Shown: positions 1 through 8,837, counted from the first letter of the stretch. The stretch: DNA of 48,118 bases from an uncultured Bacteroidales bacterium (GCA_947168515.1 CAMVMF010000022.1:1-48118); one strand, 5' to 3'. The notes: a model not told the origin generated them from the sequence alone. Translations and numbers: made by a program.

Positions 1-218
1 TGCTCGGCTTCGTGGCCTACGGCCTAAGCATCTACTGCTACACCTACGCCCAGCGAACCATCGGCGCCGCCCGCACCAGCACCTACTACGCCCTGGCACC
101 CTTCATCGGTGCCGCCCTGTCGTTCCTGCTGCTCGGCGAGCCGCTGAAGCCCCTCTTCCTCGTCGCCACCGCCGTGATGGCCGCGGGCTGCTGGCTGGCC
201 GCCAAAAGCGACAGCTGA
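1..218 (+). CDS. EamA/DMT-family transporter, C-terminal fragment
   Basis: The gene enters from beyond the left edge and ends at TGA 216-218, so only about 71 C-terminal residues are visible, read in frame from base 3. They form two hydrophobic segments around the motif LAPFIGAALSFLLLGEPL, which is typical of the last two helices of EamA (drug/metabolite transporter) proteins: a helix, the short GEP loop, then a final helix ending in a charged tail. The family exports or imports small metabolites through the inner membrane; the substrate cannot be inferred. The ATG-like GTG at base 12 is internal and not the true start. A decayed copy of this same 3' end lies about 1.1 kb downstream (1168-1341). 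Confidence 0.8.
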   Translation, partial: LGFVAYGLSIYCYTYAQRTIGAARTSTYYALAPFIGAALSFLLLGEPLKPLFLVATAVMAAGCWLAAKSDS

Positions 219-568
219 TCCGGAGGTCGGTTGCACAAATCATCTCTATTCCCTTCCCTGGCGGTATTTGAGGCTTTGCCCAAGTAGCGCCAGTGGTGGG
301 AACAAAGGAAAGCACAGCTAAAAATGTTAGGGGCGAGGGCGGAATTTCGCAAAGCGAGGGCAGCGGGAGCTTGCTCACACTGCCGAGCCAAAGAAATGTA
401 TTCGTCAGCCAACAAAACGAGATGGATGTGTTATTATGGGTGTAAATGTTTTTTCGGATGAAGATACAATTGTTTGTAATTGTTTTGATTCAGATACAAC
501 TTATTTCTCTGCACAATAAAAAAAGAATGTGTACGTTACAATAACAGAAAACATAACACAGTAATATT
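219..568. other. intergenic region with a stem-loop
   Basis: No gene is supported here. At about 340-366 there is an imperfect hairpin (GGCAG and GAGC on the left, GCTC and CTGCC on the right) followed by GAGCC. Its layout matches the hairpins inside the MITE-like elements near 8.1 kb, although most bases differ. The rest, 410-568, is AT-rich and should hold the promoter of the toxin-antitoxin pair, but I see no clean TAnnTTTG box. Confidence 0.4.
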
Positions 569-796
569 ATGGCAACAGTGACAATATCCTATGACGGGCG
601 GAGCAGCGTGATGAAGCACCTCATAGAGGCGATGCTGGCTGCCGGGGCGAAAGTTATTGAGCCCGCGACTGACGACGACGGCTTTTATTCCGACAAGGAG
701 GCCCTGCGCTCTTTCCGCAAAAGCGTGGAACAGGAGAAACAAGGACTTGCTCGCGAGGTGAGCCTTGACGACGTGAAACAAATGCTCAGCCTGTGA
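569..796 (+). CDS. antitoxin of a YoeB-like toxin-antitoxin module
   Basis: This is a 75-residue acidic protein directly before a YoeB-like toxin, which is the usual antitoxin-first order. The N-terminus (MATVTISYDGRSSVMKHLIE) looks like a short beta strand and helix suited to DNA binding and autoregulation. The C-terminal half is charged and helical (residues about 45-75), as expected for the part that wraps the toxin. Its stop TGA overlaps the toxin ATG by one base, so the two are probably translationally coupled. I infer the antitoxin role mainly from position, size and the toxin partner, because the sequence is not a clear YefM or RelB. Confidence 0.75.
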   Translation: MATVTISYDGRSSVMKHLIEAMLAAGAKVIEPATDDDGFYSDKEALRSFRKSVEQEKQGLAREVSLDDVKQMLSL

Positions 797-1071
797 TGTA
801 CCGCATAGAACTGACCCCGAAAGCCGAGGAAGAGCTTCGTGCGCTTGGTCGCAGTGGCGACAAGGCAAGCATCAAAAAAGTGTACCGCCTATTTGAAGAA
901 CTGCGCGTTCATCCATACGAGGGCACTGGCAAACCCGAACCGCTGGTGGGCGACTATGCCGGATACTGGTCACGTCGCATCAACCAGAAAGACCGCCTTA
1001 TCTACCGTGTGAAGGATGAAATCATCACAGTTACAGTGGTTCAGGTCGGACAACATTACAAGGACAAGTGA
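796..1071 (+). CDS. Txe/YoeB-family mRNA interferase toxin
   Basis: This is a 91-residue RelE-fold endoribonuclease of the YoeB type, which cleaves mRNA on the ribosome when its antitoxin is degraded. The family signature is present: GKPEPL, then GYWSRRI and a C-terminal HY. The Arg in SRR and the His in QHY correspond to the YoeB catalytic residues, so the toxin looks intact. I chose ATG at 796, which overlaps the antitoxin stop as TGATG; GTG at 793 is an alternative. The pair lies between an intact and a decayed copy of the same transporter 3' end, so the module may have arrived with that duplication. Confidence 0.88.
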   Translation: MYRIELTPKAEEELRALGRSGDKASIKKVYRLFEELRVHPYEGTGKPEPLVGDYAGYWSRRINQKDRLIYRVKDEIITVTVVQVGQHYKDK

Positions 1072-1167
1072 TAGAGTGTGACATGAATAGACATACTCAT
1101 AACTCGCTGATTTTACTCCCCCCCCCCAACACAGATTGCACAAGTAATTGTCGGAAGGCTTTCCTCT
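1072..1167. other. short intergenic stretch with a run of ten C
   Basis: Bases 1118-1127 are a homopolymer of ten C. It is followed by TTGCACAAGTAA, which resembles TTGCACAAATCA found just after the first transporter copy (about 231-242). No gene is seen. Confidence 0.5.
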
Positions 1168-1341
1168 TTGTTTTTATTGCTATACCCATGCCCAGCACAC
1201 CATCGGTGCCGCCCTGTCGTTCCTGCTGCTCGGCGAGCCGCTGACGCCCCTCTCCCTCGTGGCCATTGTCTGCTGCAAATGCGGTAATGTGTTATCGTGT
1301 GAATGTGCAAGTGCTGGCTGGCTGCCAAAAGCGACACATAA
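1168..1341 (+). pseudogene. decayed duplicate of the EamA transporter 3' end
   Basis: The translation YCYTHAQHTIGAALSFLLLG followed by EPL matches the transporter tail at 1-218. A 45-bp (15-codon) in-frame stretch present in the first copy is missing here. In the first copy that stretch lies between two near-identical sequences (CATCGGCGCCGCC at 59 and CATCGGTGCCGCC at 104), so slippage between direct repeats explains the loss. After LSLVA the copy carries an unrelated insertion, and the homology returns at the very end (WL.AK, stop TAA 1339-1341). No upstream part of the gene is present, so it cannot be functional. Confidence 0.8.
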
Positions 1342-1344
1342 TCT

Positions 1345-2175
1345 TCACCCCTGCTTGCGGTACTGCAACGGTGTCTGTCCTGTTTGCTGGCGGAAGAAGC
1401 GGATGAAGAACGAAGGCGTGGCAAAACCCAGCGTCTCGGCCACCTCGGCAACGGGCATCTGGGTGTGGTGCAGCAACACCTTCGCCTCGCGCACCAACGC
1501 CCGGTCAATCCACTGGAGGACGGTCAAACCACTCTCACGCTTGACAAGAGCACTCATATAGTTGGTCGACACACACAACCGATCAGCATAGAAATCGATG
1601 GGGTGTTTGACACGTCCCTCCTGGCTGAGCAAATGCAAAAAACGATGCATGAACGCACCTCCGCGCGTCAGCTGTTCCTCCTGCCGCAAGCTGAACATGT
1701 CGAGTATCAGCGCATCGTAGAAATGGGCTATTATGTCGGTGACGACGGGATTGCGGTCGAACTGGTCGAAAATCATAGTCAGGTACTGGTTGGCGCGTGA
1801 GAAAGCCACACTGTCGCCCCTCACTACAAAACTCTCCATTTCTCCTTTCACCTGAGGCATCTGGCGGAACAGGAAAGCGCTGGCACGAGCATCGGTGCTG
1901 ATGTAGTTGACCAGCACCAGCGCATCGGGCAGCAGCATTGCCAGGTCGCCGGCACCAAGTGTGTATGTCCGCATATCGATTTCTACCTCTACAGAGCCTT
2001 GATGCAGAACCAAAATACGTCCTTCAGCAAGGCGATAGGGCACACCCTGCTGGAAGAACTCGCCCCCTTCGGCAGGCGAAACATTATACAATATGCCATT
2101 GTCGCCCGAGTGGCGAAAGCCGTGCCGCACCAGATGGTTGAGGACGTTTTTGCTGTCAAGCTCGCGTATCTTCAT
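1345..2175 (-). CDS. AraC-family transcriptional regulator
   Basis: This is a 276-residue regulator. The N-terminal half (about 1-160) is a cupin-like sensor domain (FFQQGVPYRLAEGRILVLHQ, then GAGDLAMLLPDALV). The C-terminal 100 residues are a double helix-turn-helix: the first helix pair lies near YADRLCVSTNYMSALVKRES, the second near PVAEVAETLGFATPSFFIRF, and the family ending FRQQTGQTPLQYR follows. It is divergent from the dehydratase activase gene. The likely target is the 32-bp block repeated at 2228-2259 and 6684-6715; this is inferred from position and from the identical spacing to both -7 boxes. The effector is unknown, though a metabolite of the adjacent dehydratase pathway would make sense. 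Confidence 0.9.
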   Translation of the reverse strand: MKIRELDSKNVLNHLVRHGFRHSGDNGILYNVSPAEGGEFFQQGVPYRLAEGRILVLHQGSVEVEIDMRTYTLGAGDLAMLLPDALVLVNYISTDARASAFLFRQMPQVKGEMESFVVRGDSVAFSRANQYLTMIFDQFDRNPVVTDIIAHFYDALILDMFSLRQEEQLTRGGAFMHRFLHLLSQEGRVKHPIDFYADRLCVSTNYMSALVKRESGLTVLQWIDRALVREAKVLLHHTQMPVAEVAETLGFATPSFFIRFFRQQTGQTPLQYRKQG

Positions 2176-2227
2176 TGCGAAAATTTATAGCTATAACGTA
2201 TTCATTTTCCTTTTATTGTATTGCACT

Positions 2228-2292
2228 AATAGAATATGGACATTTTTGCATCGGATAGTGATATTTGATTTTGAATAACGACAGTACTTTTG
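2228..2292 (+). promoter_or_regulatory. probable AraC-type operator and promoter of the activase gene
   Basis: Bases 2228-2259 hold a 32-bp block with the core GGACATTTTTGCATCGGATA. A TACTTTTG box (2285-2292) fits the Bacteroidota -7 consensus TAnnTTTG, with a TTTG 17 nt before it. The same block, with one mismatch and exactly the same 25-nt gap to an identical TACTTTTG, precedes the CrtC-like gene. A start near 2299 would leave a leader of about 18 nt before ATG 2317. Confidence 0.7.
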
Positions 2293-2316
2293 CATGTTGA
2301 AAAACAGTGCAAAAAA

Positions 2317-4077
2317 ATGGAAGTCAACACATATAAATGAGGAATTGACATAGGCTCTACAACTCTGAAAATATGCTTATTGGACAAAAATAACAGGCTT
2401 AGCCATTGCGATTACATGCGCCACAATGCCAGTCCCGAACAAACGGCCATTTCGGCCTTGGAGAGAATGAAGAAAAAGGTCGGCAACTGTCAGATGGCGG
2501 TGCGGATGACCGGCAGCGTGGGTATGGGCTATGCCGAGCGTATGGGTATCGCATTCGAGCAAGAGGTCATTGCCGCCGGAGAGTACGTAAAGCGTTTCCA
2601 TCCCGACATCCACACGCTCATCGATCTCGGCGGAGAGGACTCCAAGATGATTTTCTTCGACGAAGGACGCATGCCCGATATGAGTATGAACGGCAGCTGT
2701 GCCGGCGGCACGGGTTCGTTCATCGACCAGACCGCTACGCTGCTGGGCATCGCGACAGACGAACTCGATGCATTGGCTGCACAATCGCAAACGGTGTACC
2801 CCATTGCTTCGCGATGCGGAGTTTTTTCGAAAACCGACATACAAAACTTGCTGGCGCGAGGTGTGGGCAAGGCCGACATTGCTGCCTCGATGTTCCTGGC
2901 CGTGGCGCTGCAGGTGATGACCACGTTGGCACGCGGCGTCGATGTGAAGCCTCGCGTGCTGCTTTGTGGCGGACCCTTTGCCTTTATGCCCCAGATGCGC
3001 AAGGCTATGCAGGTGGTGTTGGGGATGACCGACAATGACTGTTTTGTGCCAGAGCATCCGCACTATATGCCGGCTATGGGATGTGCAGTGGTGGCCGACG
3101 GAAAAACCATTGGCATAGACGAACTGGCAGAACGTTTTGCGCGGACGCAACCCATAGTCACAACCAATAGTTCAACTTTGGATTCTCTGTTTGCCTGCCA
3201 CGAGGAGTACGACACCTGGCTGGAAAGCAAGCACGGCTACGAGGCACCGATACGCGAATGTTTCGAAGCTGGCGACTATTGGCTGGGGGTCGACTCGGGC
3301 AGCACCACCACCAAGCTGGTGTTGATCGACGCCGAAGGCCGTATAGCATTCAAAGACTACTCTTTCAACGAAGGTGACAGTTACCATGCCTTTAAGCGCG
3401 CCATGGAGCGGATGCACGCCGCAGCCGCCAACCCACAAGGAGTAAACATCGTAGCCTCGGCAGTCACAGGCTATGGCGAGGGGCTGCTCAAGTCAGCCTT
3501 CGCACTTGACCACGGCATTGTCGAGACGGTGGCGCACTTCACGGCGGCAAAAGCCATCGATCCCGAGGTGAGTTTTGTGCTCGACATTGGTGGCCAGGAT
3601 ATGAAAGCCATCTATGTGGAACACGGCAGCATACGCCGCATCGAAATCAACGAAGCCTGCTCTTCTGGTTGCGGCAGTTTTATTATGACCTTTGCCGGAC
3701 AGTTGGGATACAATGTCGCCGACTTTGCCCGTATGGCTTGTTTTGCGCCACATCCTTACGACCTCGGCACACGTTGCACAGTGTTTATGAACTCGAAGGT
3801 GAAACAAGCCATGAACGAGGGAGCTCGTGTCGACGACATCGCTGCAGGATTCTCCTATTCGGTGGTGAAAAACTGCCTTTTCAAGGTGCTGAAAATGCAC
3901 AGCACCGACGAGCTGGGCAACCATATCGTCGTCCAGGGCGGCACATTCAAAAACCATTCCGTGACTCGCGCCCTCGAGAAGATGACGGGCTGCGAGGTGC
4001 GCTTCTCCGACATTCCCGAACTGGCTGGGGCTTACGGCTCGGCACTTTATGCACTCTCCAAAAGCAAAGAACAATGA
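2317..4077 (+). CDS. 2-hydroxyacyl-CoA dehydratase activase (BcrAD/BadFG ATPase), frame interrupted by TGA
   Basis: This protein has two ASKHA ATPase domains of the HgdC/BadF type, which use ATP to inject an electron into 2-hydroxyacyl-CoA dehydratases. Domain 1 starts [15 protein letters not shown] (2341 on) and has the DLGGEDSK and CAGGTGSF motifs. Domain 2 starts near [15 protein letters not shown] and has DIGGQDMK and CSSGCGSF; the Cys residues would help hold the bridging 4Fe-4S cluster. The promoter and ATG 2317 place the start so that codon 8 (2338-2340) is TGA, directly before GIDIGSTT, where relatives have an ordinary hydrophobic residue. The frame is open after that. A TTG at 2380 could start translation but would remove the first phosphate-binding loop. 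So the gene may be inactive, recoded or mis-sequenced. Its stop overlaps the next gene (ATGA). Confidence 0.82.
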
Positions 4078-6569
4078 ACACATCACTTGACAAAATAATT
4101 AAGAACAACCACTACGAGTCGGGCATCGAGGTGTGTCCCGGCTGCGAGAACCATTGCACCGTCAAGACCTTCCGCTTCGGCGGCGGCCGCACTTTCCACT
4201 CCGGCAACCAATGCGAGCGCATATACGGCTCGGACGCCGAAGGCGGCACTAAAGGCGTCAATATGTTTGTCGAGAAAAACCGCCTGCTATGGAACCGTTC
4301 CACCAAGCCTGCCATGCCTAGCGGCATCCGCATCGGTCTGCCTCGCGGGCTGGGCATCTACGAGGATTTCCCTTTCTGGTGCACATTGCTGACAGCGTGT
4401 GGCTTCGAGGTGGTGCTATCCAAGAGCTCCTCCAACCGACTTTACGAGCAAGGCATTCGTAGCGTGATGGCCGACAATATCTGTTTCCCCGCCAAGCTGA
4501 TGCACGGCCACATACTCGACCTCATCGACCGCCATGTGGACCGCATCCTGTACCCCTGGGTTGTGTTTGAGCGCAAAGAGGACAGCAGCAGTGGCAATTC
4601 CTACAACTGTCCTATCGTCAGCGGATACTCCGATGTGCTGCGGTCGGCTCTCAACCCCGAGGAGAGTTATGGCATTCCGCTTGACTCACCGGTAATCAAC
4701 TTCAAAGACAGCAAACTGCTCGAGCAGTCTATAACCGAATACCTTGCCACGCTCGGTGTGGCGTCGCGCAAGTCCAAAGAGGCGTTGCGCAAAGCCGTAG
4801 ATGCACAGGAGCACTACTTGGCAGAATTGGAGCGTCGCTCGCAGCAGGTGCTGCAGCAGGCCATCGTCGACGGCCGCACGGTCATACTTCTGGCCGCACG
4901 GCCCTACCACATCGACCCACTCATCGAGCACAAAGTGTCGCAAGCCATTGCCGATATGGGTATCGATGTCATCACCGAGAATGTGGCCTCACATGCTGGC
5001 AGCGATGTCTATAGCAACATCAACGCCCTCAGCCAGTGGGCCTATCCCAATCGCATCTTCAAAGCCGCCTGGTTCGCCGGCCGCCACCCTTATGCCAACC
5101 TGCACATGGTGGAGCTAACCTCCTTCGGTTGTGGTCCCGACGCGTTCATCCTCGACGAGGTGCGTTCCATCCTCGACCGCTTCCACCGCAACCTGACGGT
5201 GCTCAAGATCGACGATGTGAACAACATCGGATCCCTCAAACTGCGCATCCGCTCGCTGGTGGAGAGCGCCGCCAGCGTTGCGGGCAAAGCGGAGAACGGC
5301 ACCCAAAACACAGAAGCACGCATTCATCATTCCGAACAGAGCACCTCATCCTTCACCACTGCCCCCTTTAAGCCTGAAGACCGTCGCCGCTCCATCATCG
5401 CCCCCTATTTCGCAGAGGGCTATTCGGAGTATCTGCCTACGCTGTTCGGCATGATCGGCTACCGTCTGGAGTGCCTGCCGATAGCCGACATCGACGATGC
5501 CGAACAAGGACTTCGCGAGGCCAACAACGACATCTGCTATCCCGCCACCATCGTGGTGGGCAACATCATTCGCGCCCTGAAGTCGGGCCGCTACGACTTG
5601 AAGAACACCGCTGTAGCCATCACTCAAACGGGTGGACAGTGCCGAGCCAGCAACTACTACTCGCTCATCAAGAACGCCATGGTACGCAACGGCTTTGCCG
5701 ATGTGCCGGTCATTTCGGTAGCTATGGGAGGTCTGCAAAACGACCAGCCGGGGTTTTCCATTCCCTGGCTCAAGGTGTGGCGCATCGCACTCTACACCAT
5801 GTTCTACGCCGACACACTGCTGAAACTATACTACCCAGCCGCTGCACGCGAGGTGGTGGCCGGCGAGGCACGTCGCCTTTTCGACCACTACACCGCCGCC
5901 GCCCAGCCTATTGTGGCAGCACAGGACTGCAGAAGGCTGCTCCGCCTTTTGGCCGAGGCGGTCGAAGCTTTCACTCGCGCCATCGACTGCAGCAAACATG
6001 TACAACGGGTAGGGCTCGTGGGAGAGATTTACGTCAAATACAATTCATTCTCCAACAAGCATGTAGCCACCTGGCAGATGGACCACGGCGTCGAAGTGGT
6101 GCCGCCAGCTCTGACACCGTTCTTCTTGAAATATTTCGCCACCGTAAAGTCGGAAAAAGAACAGCATATCGAGCGAATGCCGCTACCGCAAGGGCTACTG
6201 ACTGGGGTGGAACGCATCATCCGCGGTATGGTCCGCAAGTTCGACCGCATTTGCTCCGCCTACCCTTTCTACCGTCCCTTCGAAGACATCCATGAGATTT
6301 ACCGCCTCTCCACACAGATTGTCAACCCCGCAGCTAACTTTGGCGAAGGATGGTATCTGCCCGGCGAGATATGCCATCTGGCCGAGAGCGGTATCGACAA
6401 GGTCGTCAGTGTGCAACCCTTTGGATGTATCGCCAACCACATCATTTCCAAAGGCATCGAGAAGCGCCTCAAAGAACGCTATCCAAACCTCTCACTCCTT
6501 TTCCTTGACTTCGACTCAGGCACCTCCGAGGCCAATGTCCGCAACCGACTCCACTTTATGCTTTCATAA
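4074..6569 (+). CDS. 2-hydroxyacyl-CoA dehydratase component / activase-associated protein (DUF2229-like)
   Basis: This 831-residue protein has two related halves. The N-terminal part begins with a cysteine cluster ([13 protein letters not shown], then NQCER) and continues with [17 protein letters not shown], the start of the DUF2229-like domain. The C-terminal half (about residue 430 on) resembles the HgdB-type dehydratase subunit ([41 protein letters not shown]). Cysteines in these motifs are candidate Fe-S ligands. ATG 4074 overlaps the activase stop as ATGA, so coupled translation is likely. As I recall the family, many Bacteroidales carry activase and this part as a single chain of about 1,400 residues; here it is two genes split at the domain border. 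The substrate is unknown. The long upstream extension of this open frame (to 3669) only overlaps the activase gene. Confidence 0.83.
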   Translation: MNTSLDKIIKNNHYESGIEVCPGCENHCTVKTFRFGGGRTFHSGNQCERIYGSDAEGGTKGVNMFVEKNRLLWNRSTKPAMPSGIRIGLPRGLGIYEDFPFWCTLLTACGFEVVLSKSSSNRLYEQGIRSVMADNICFPAKLMHGHILDLIDRHVDRILYPWVVFERKEDSSSGNSYNCPIVSGYSDVLRSALNPEESYGIPLDSPVINFKDSKLLEQSITEYLATLGVASRKSKEALRKAVDAQEHYLAELERRSQQVLQQAIVDGRTVILLAARPYHIDPLIEHKVSQAIADMGIDVITENVASHAGSDVYSNINALSQWAYPNRIFKAAWFAGRHPYANLHMVELTSFGCGPDAFILDEVRSILDRFHRNLTVLKIDDVNNIGSLKLRIRSLVESAASVAGKAENGTQNTEARIHHSEQSTSSFTTAPFKPEDRRRSIIAPYFAEGYSEYLPTLFGMIGYRLECLPIADIDDAEQGLREANNDICYPATIVVGNIIRALKSGRYDLKNTAVAITQTGGQCRASNYYSLIKNAMVRNGFADVPVISVAMGGLQNDQPGFSIPWLKVWRIALYTMFYADTLLKLYYPAAAREVVAGEARRLFDHYTAAAQPIVAAQDCRRLLRLLAEAVEAFTRAIDCSKHVQRVGLVGEIYVKYNSFSNKHVATWQMDHGVEVVPPALTPFFLKYFATVKSEKEQHIERMPLPQGLLTGVERIIRGMVRKFDRICSAYPFYRPFEDIHEIYRLSTQIVNPAANFGEGWYLPGEICHLAESGIDKVVSVQPFGCIANHIISKGIEKRLKERYPNLSLLFLDFDSGTSEANVRNRLHFMLS

Positions 6570-6596
6570 GTAATTGCTCAATTTCGTTTTACATAT

Positions 6597-6641
6597 AATT
6601 GCCATGAATTAACCTTTATTAATGGTTAATTCATGGCAATT
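6597..6641. repeat. 18-bp perfect inverted repeat with 9-nt loop
   Basis: AATTGCCATGAATTAACC at 6597-6614 is followed after 9 bases by its exact reverse complement at 6624-6641. It stands 28 bp after the dehydratase component stop. There is no T-run, so it is not a classical terminator; it could protect or process the mRNA end, or bind a protein. Confidence 0.8.
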
Positions 6642-6683
6642 CGTGTGAAAAATATGCACATCAATTTTGATTAACTGTATAAT

Positions 6684-6748
6684 AATAGAAAATGGACATT
6701 TTTGCATCGGATAGTCGTATTTTAAGTAATCATGTGGCAGTACTTTTG
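6684..6748 (+). promoter_or_regulatory. second copy of the AraC-type operator plus promoter
   Basis: Bases 6684-6715 match 2228-2259 in 31 of 32 positions. After exactly 25 nt comes TACTTTTG (6741-6748), the -7 box, as in the first copy. The start of transcription should be near 6755, leaving about 50 nt of leader before ATG 6804. Confidence 0.72.
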
Positions 6749-6803
6749 CATTGTGAAAACAAAGGGAAATCAATTTAAGTTTAACATTAAAATACAACAA
6801 GTT

Positions 6804-7922
6804 ATGGAAAACACAAACAAAGCAAAAGTGCTCCGCGCACGACTGATGGACCAACCCGAGGATTTCAAACGTCTCGGTATCAACCCCGACAAAGTGGAGA
6901 AATGGGAAGACGGACGCCGCACGCACACCGAGGAGGTGGGCAGCGAGGTGTGGTACTTCGACGGCACGATGGACGACGGCACCAAGTTTATGGTCGGCTA
7001 CCGCCCAAAATCGATGAACGGTATGAACAAGACGGTCGACTCGCCCCACGTGAACATCTACGTCAAGAGTCCTGAAGGCAAGGAGTTCCGCGACGACATC
7101 GTCTACCCCGCCGAGGAGGGCACCTTCAGCCGCGAGCAATGCGACACCAAGGTGGGTCCCCACTGGTGCCGCGGTGACTTCAAGCACTACGACCTGCACT
7201 TCGAGCCTATCCACGGCGTAGGCCTCGACCTGCACTACGACGCCCTCACCGAGCCCTTCCGCCAGGGCACCTCGCTGCTGGCCTTCGGCGACAACGACGA
7301 GTTCTATCACACCGACCTCGCCGTGCCCAAGAACCAGGTCAGCGGCCGTCTCTTCTACGACGGCGAGTGGCACGAGGTGAAGGGCCTCGGCTACCACGAC
7401 CACCAGTGGATGAACACGATGCACTTCGCCCTCTACCACCACTGGCTGTGGGGACGCATGTATACCGACCTCTATACCATCTATATTTATGACTTCGTGG
7501 CCGCCCGCCAGTACGGCTACAAGCAGTTGCCCATGTTCGGCCTGATGGACAACAATACCGGCAAGGTGGTCTTTATGACCGACGGCCACTTCGACCTCAA
7601 GACCCGTTTGGAGCCCGAGGTGCATCAGGGGCGCGAGTTCCCCAAGGAGAGCCACTACGTCTTCACCAACGCCGACGGTTCGCGCGCCGAGTTCGATGTT
7701 GAGTGGGAGGACCAGCTCGAGTTCTGGGACATGTACGAGATGGCCGGCGAAGAGCTCAAGCGCCGCTACGATGCCATTGGCATGCGCATGCAGTACTGCC
7801 GCTACTACGCCAAGGGCGGAGTCCGCTTCACCCCTGCCGGCGGCCAGACCCGCGAAGCCCACGGCGACATGATCTACGAATACGCCTACATGGGCATGCC
7901 CGACCCCGCCGCCCACGTCTGA
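6804..7922 (+). CDS. CrtC/AttH-like lipocalin-fold protein
   Basis: This is a 372-residue protein without signal peptide or membrane helices. The motif GLGYHDHQWMN (about 195-205) is the hallmark of the hydroxyneurosporene synthase (CrtC)/AttH group, whose members are hydratases or cyclases with a double lipocalin fold. Other family-like pieces are WYFDGTMDDGTKFMVGYRP near 50 and the C-terminal EYAYMGMP. It is rich in Trp, Tyr and His. ATG 6804 is chosen over upstream starts because the promoter at 6741-6748 would place those in the untranslated region. Carotenoid genes are absent nearby, so a carotenoid role is not supported. The shared operator suggests that it works with the 2-hydroxyacyl-CoA dehydratase genes, perhaps adding or removing water on a related substrate (inference). 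Confidence 0.78.
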   Translation: MENTNKAKVLRARLMDQPEDFKRLGINPDKVEKWEDGRRTHTEEVGSEVWYFDGTMDDGTKFMVGYRPKSMNGMNKTVDSPHVNIYVKSPEGKEFRDDIVYPAEEGTFSREQCDTKVGPHWCRGDFKHYDLHFEPIHGVGLDLHYDALTEPFRQGTSLLAFGDNDEFYHTDLAVPKNQVSGRLFYDGEWHEVKGLGYHDHQWMNTMHFALYHHWLWGRMYTDLYTIYIYDFVAARQYGYKQLPMFGLMDNNTGKVVFMTDGHFDLKTRLEPEVHQGREFPKESHYVFTNADGSRAEFDVEWEDQLEFWDMYEMAGEELKRRYDAIGMRMQYCRYYAKGGVRFTPAGGQTREAHGDMIYEYAYMGMPDPAAHV

Positions 7923-7937
7923 TGTGGCGCACCTATA

Positions 7938-8025
7938 ATCGTTCCAAGGATGACACTGATTCCACGCAGAGTCATCCTTTTTATCGTTCCAAGGATGACA
8001 CTGATTCCACGCAGAGTCATCCTTT
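7938..8025 (+). terminator. tandemly duplicated terminator hairpin
   Basis: Two identical 43-bp units (7938-7980 and 7983-8025, period 45) each hold a hairpin with arms AAGGATGAC and GTCATCCTT. The first is followed by five T and the second by TTTATTT. They lie just after the CrtC-like stop and look like back-to-back intrinsic terminators made by a local duplication. Confidence 0.8.
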
Positions 8026-8034
8026 ATTTCGGAA

Positions 8035-8367
8035 AATGACTATCCGCATTGCACCGAAGAAGCCTCGGAGAGGATTAATCTCAATAACGTTGCGAAAGTT
8101 GAGCGCAAAGAAAGCTTGCTTACTTTGCCGAGACCAAGCAACGTCTCAAAGAAACATTGCGAAAGGTTGAGCGCAAAGAAAGCTTGCTTGCTTTGCCGAG
8201 ACCTAGCAACGTCTCGCAGAAACCCCATACAAGAAAATCTCCGATTTTCGCAGTGTGGGGATTGGAATCAACCCCATAAGTGCGTCTCGGAGTGAAGAAA
8301 ACATCCAGTGAATGTTTTCGATAGCGAAGCGGAGAATTCATATTTCGGACGATAGCGGATAATCATT
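8035..8367 (-). mobile_element. palindrome-rich MITE-like element A
   Basis: The ends are imperfect inverted repeats: AATGACTATCCGCATTGC at the left, and AATGATTATCCGCTATCG read from the right. Inside, a 67-bp unit is tandemly duplicated (8090-8156 and 8157-8223); each carries a hairpin with arms GCAAAG..AAGC and GCTT..CTTTGC. The interior is homologous, in opposite orientation, to element B, and its ends match element D. No open frame is supported, and no clear target duplication is visible. Confidence 0.65.
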
Positions 8368-8523
8368 TGTGTATTATATTCATCCCGAACCTTTCATCGC
8401 CGTATCAGAAGGCGACTCGAAGGCTTTCACCGCCACACCCATGTAGTCTTACAAACAATAGAAAACTTAATGACCCGATGCAATAAACCCAGACTAATGG
8501 CGTTTATTGTATTATAATTATAT

Positions 8524-8822
8524 GCTCTAGTATAAAGTATGACTGATTTTTGCCATTCTTACTCATTGTCGTCCCTATTCTCCATGACACATTGTGTCAC
8601 TATCGATAGTCCTCAGGACCTTCTTCACTCCAGGACGATGAGTGGCAGCGTCTTCGACCCCAACACTGCGAAACCTAACGGTTTCCTGTATGGGGATTTC
8701 TATGAGACGTTGCTTGGTTTCGGCAGAGGAAGCAAACCACCCTTGCACCCGACTTTGCAACGTCATTAAGATTCAGCATCTTCGATGCAGGTAAAAAAGT
8801 CTGTCAAACGTAGCATAAGAGC
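8524..8822 (+). mobile_element. palindrome-rich MITE-like element B
   Basis: The left end GCTCTAGTATAAAGTATGAC and the right end (read from the other strand GCTCTTATGCTACGTTTGAC) form imperfect terminal inverted repeats like those of element C. The interior has GACACATTGTGTC, AGTCCTCAGGACC and the block GAGACGTTGCTTGGTTTCGG, all shared with A or D. The target duplication is not clear. The region 8368-8523 between A and B holds no gene. Confidence 0.6.
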
Positions 8823-8837
8823 CAATTTTTTTAGCTT

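Noticed and set aside
2338-2340. Selenocysteine at the TGA of the activase
   Set aside because: Relatives have an ordinary hydrophobic residue before GIDIGSTT, and I see no selenocysteine stem-loop right after the codon. Not fully excluded.
3669-4073. Upstream extension of the dehydratase component frame
   Set aside because: It overlaps the second ATPase domain of the activase; ATG 4074 fits the family start and the ATGA overlap.
6609-7916. 435-residue open frame opposite the CrtC-like gene
   Set aside because: It is rich in Val, His and Gly with no domain; it is the complement of a GC-biased gene with a clear family motif.
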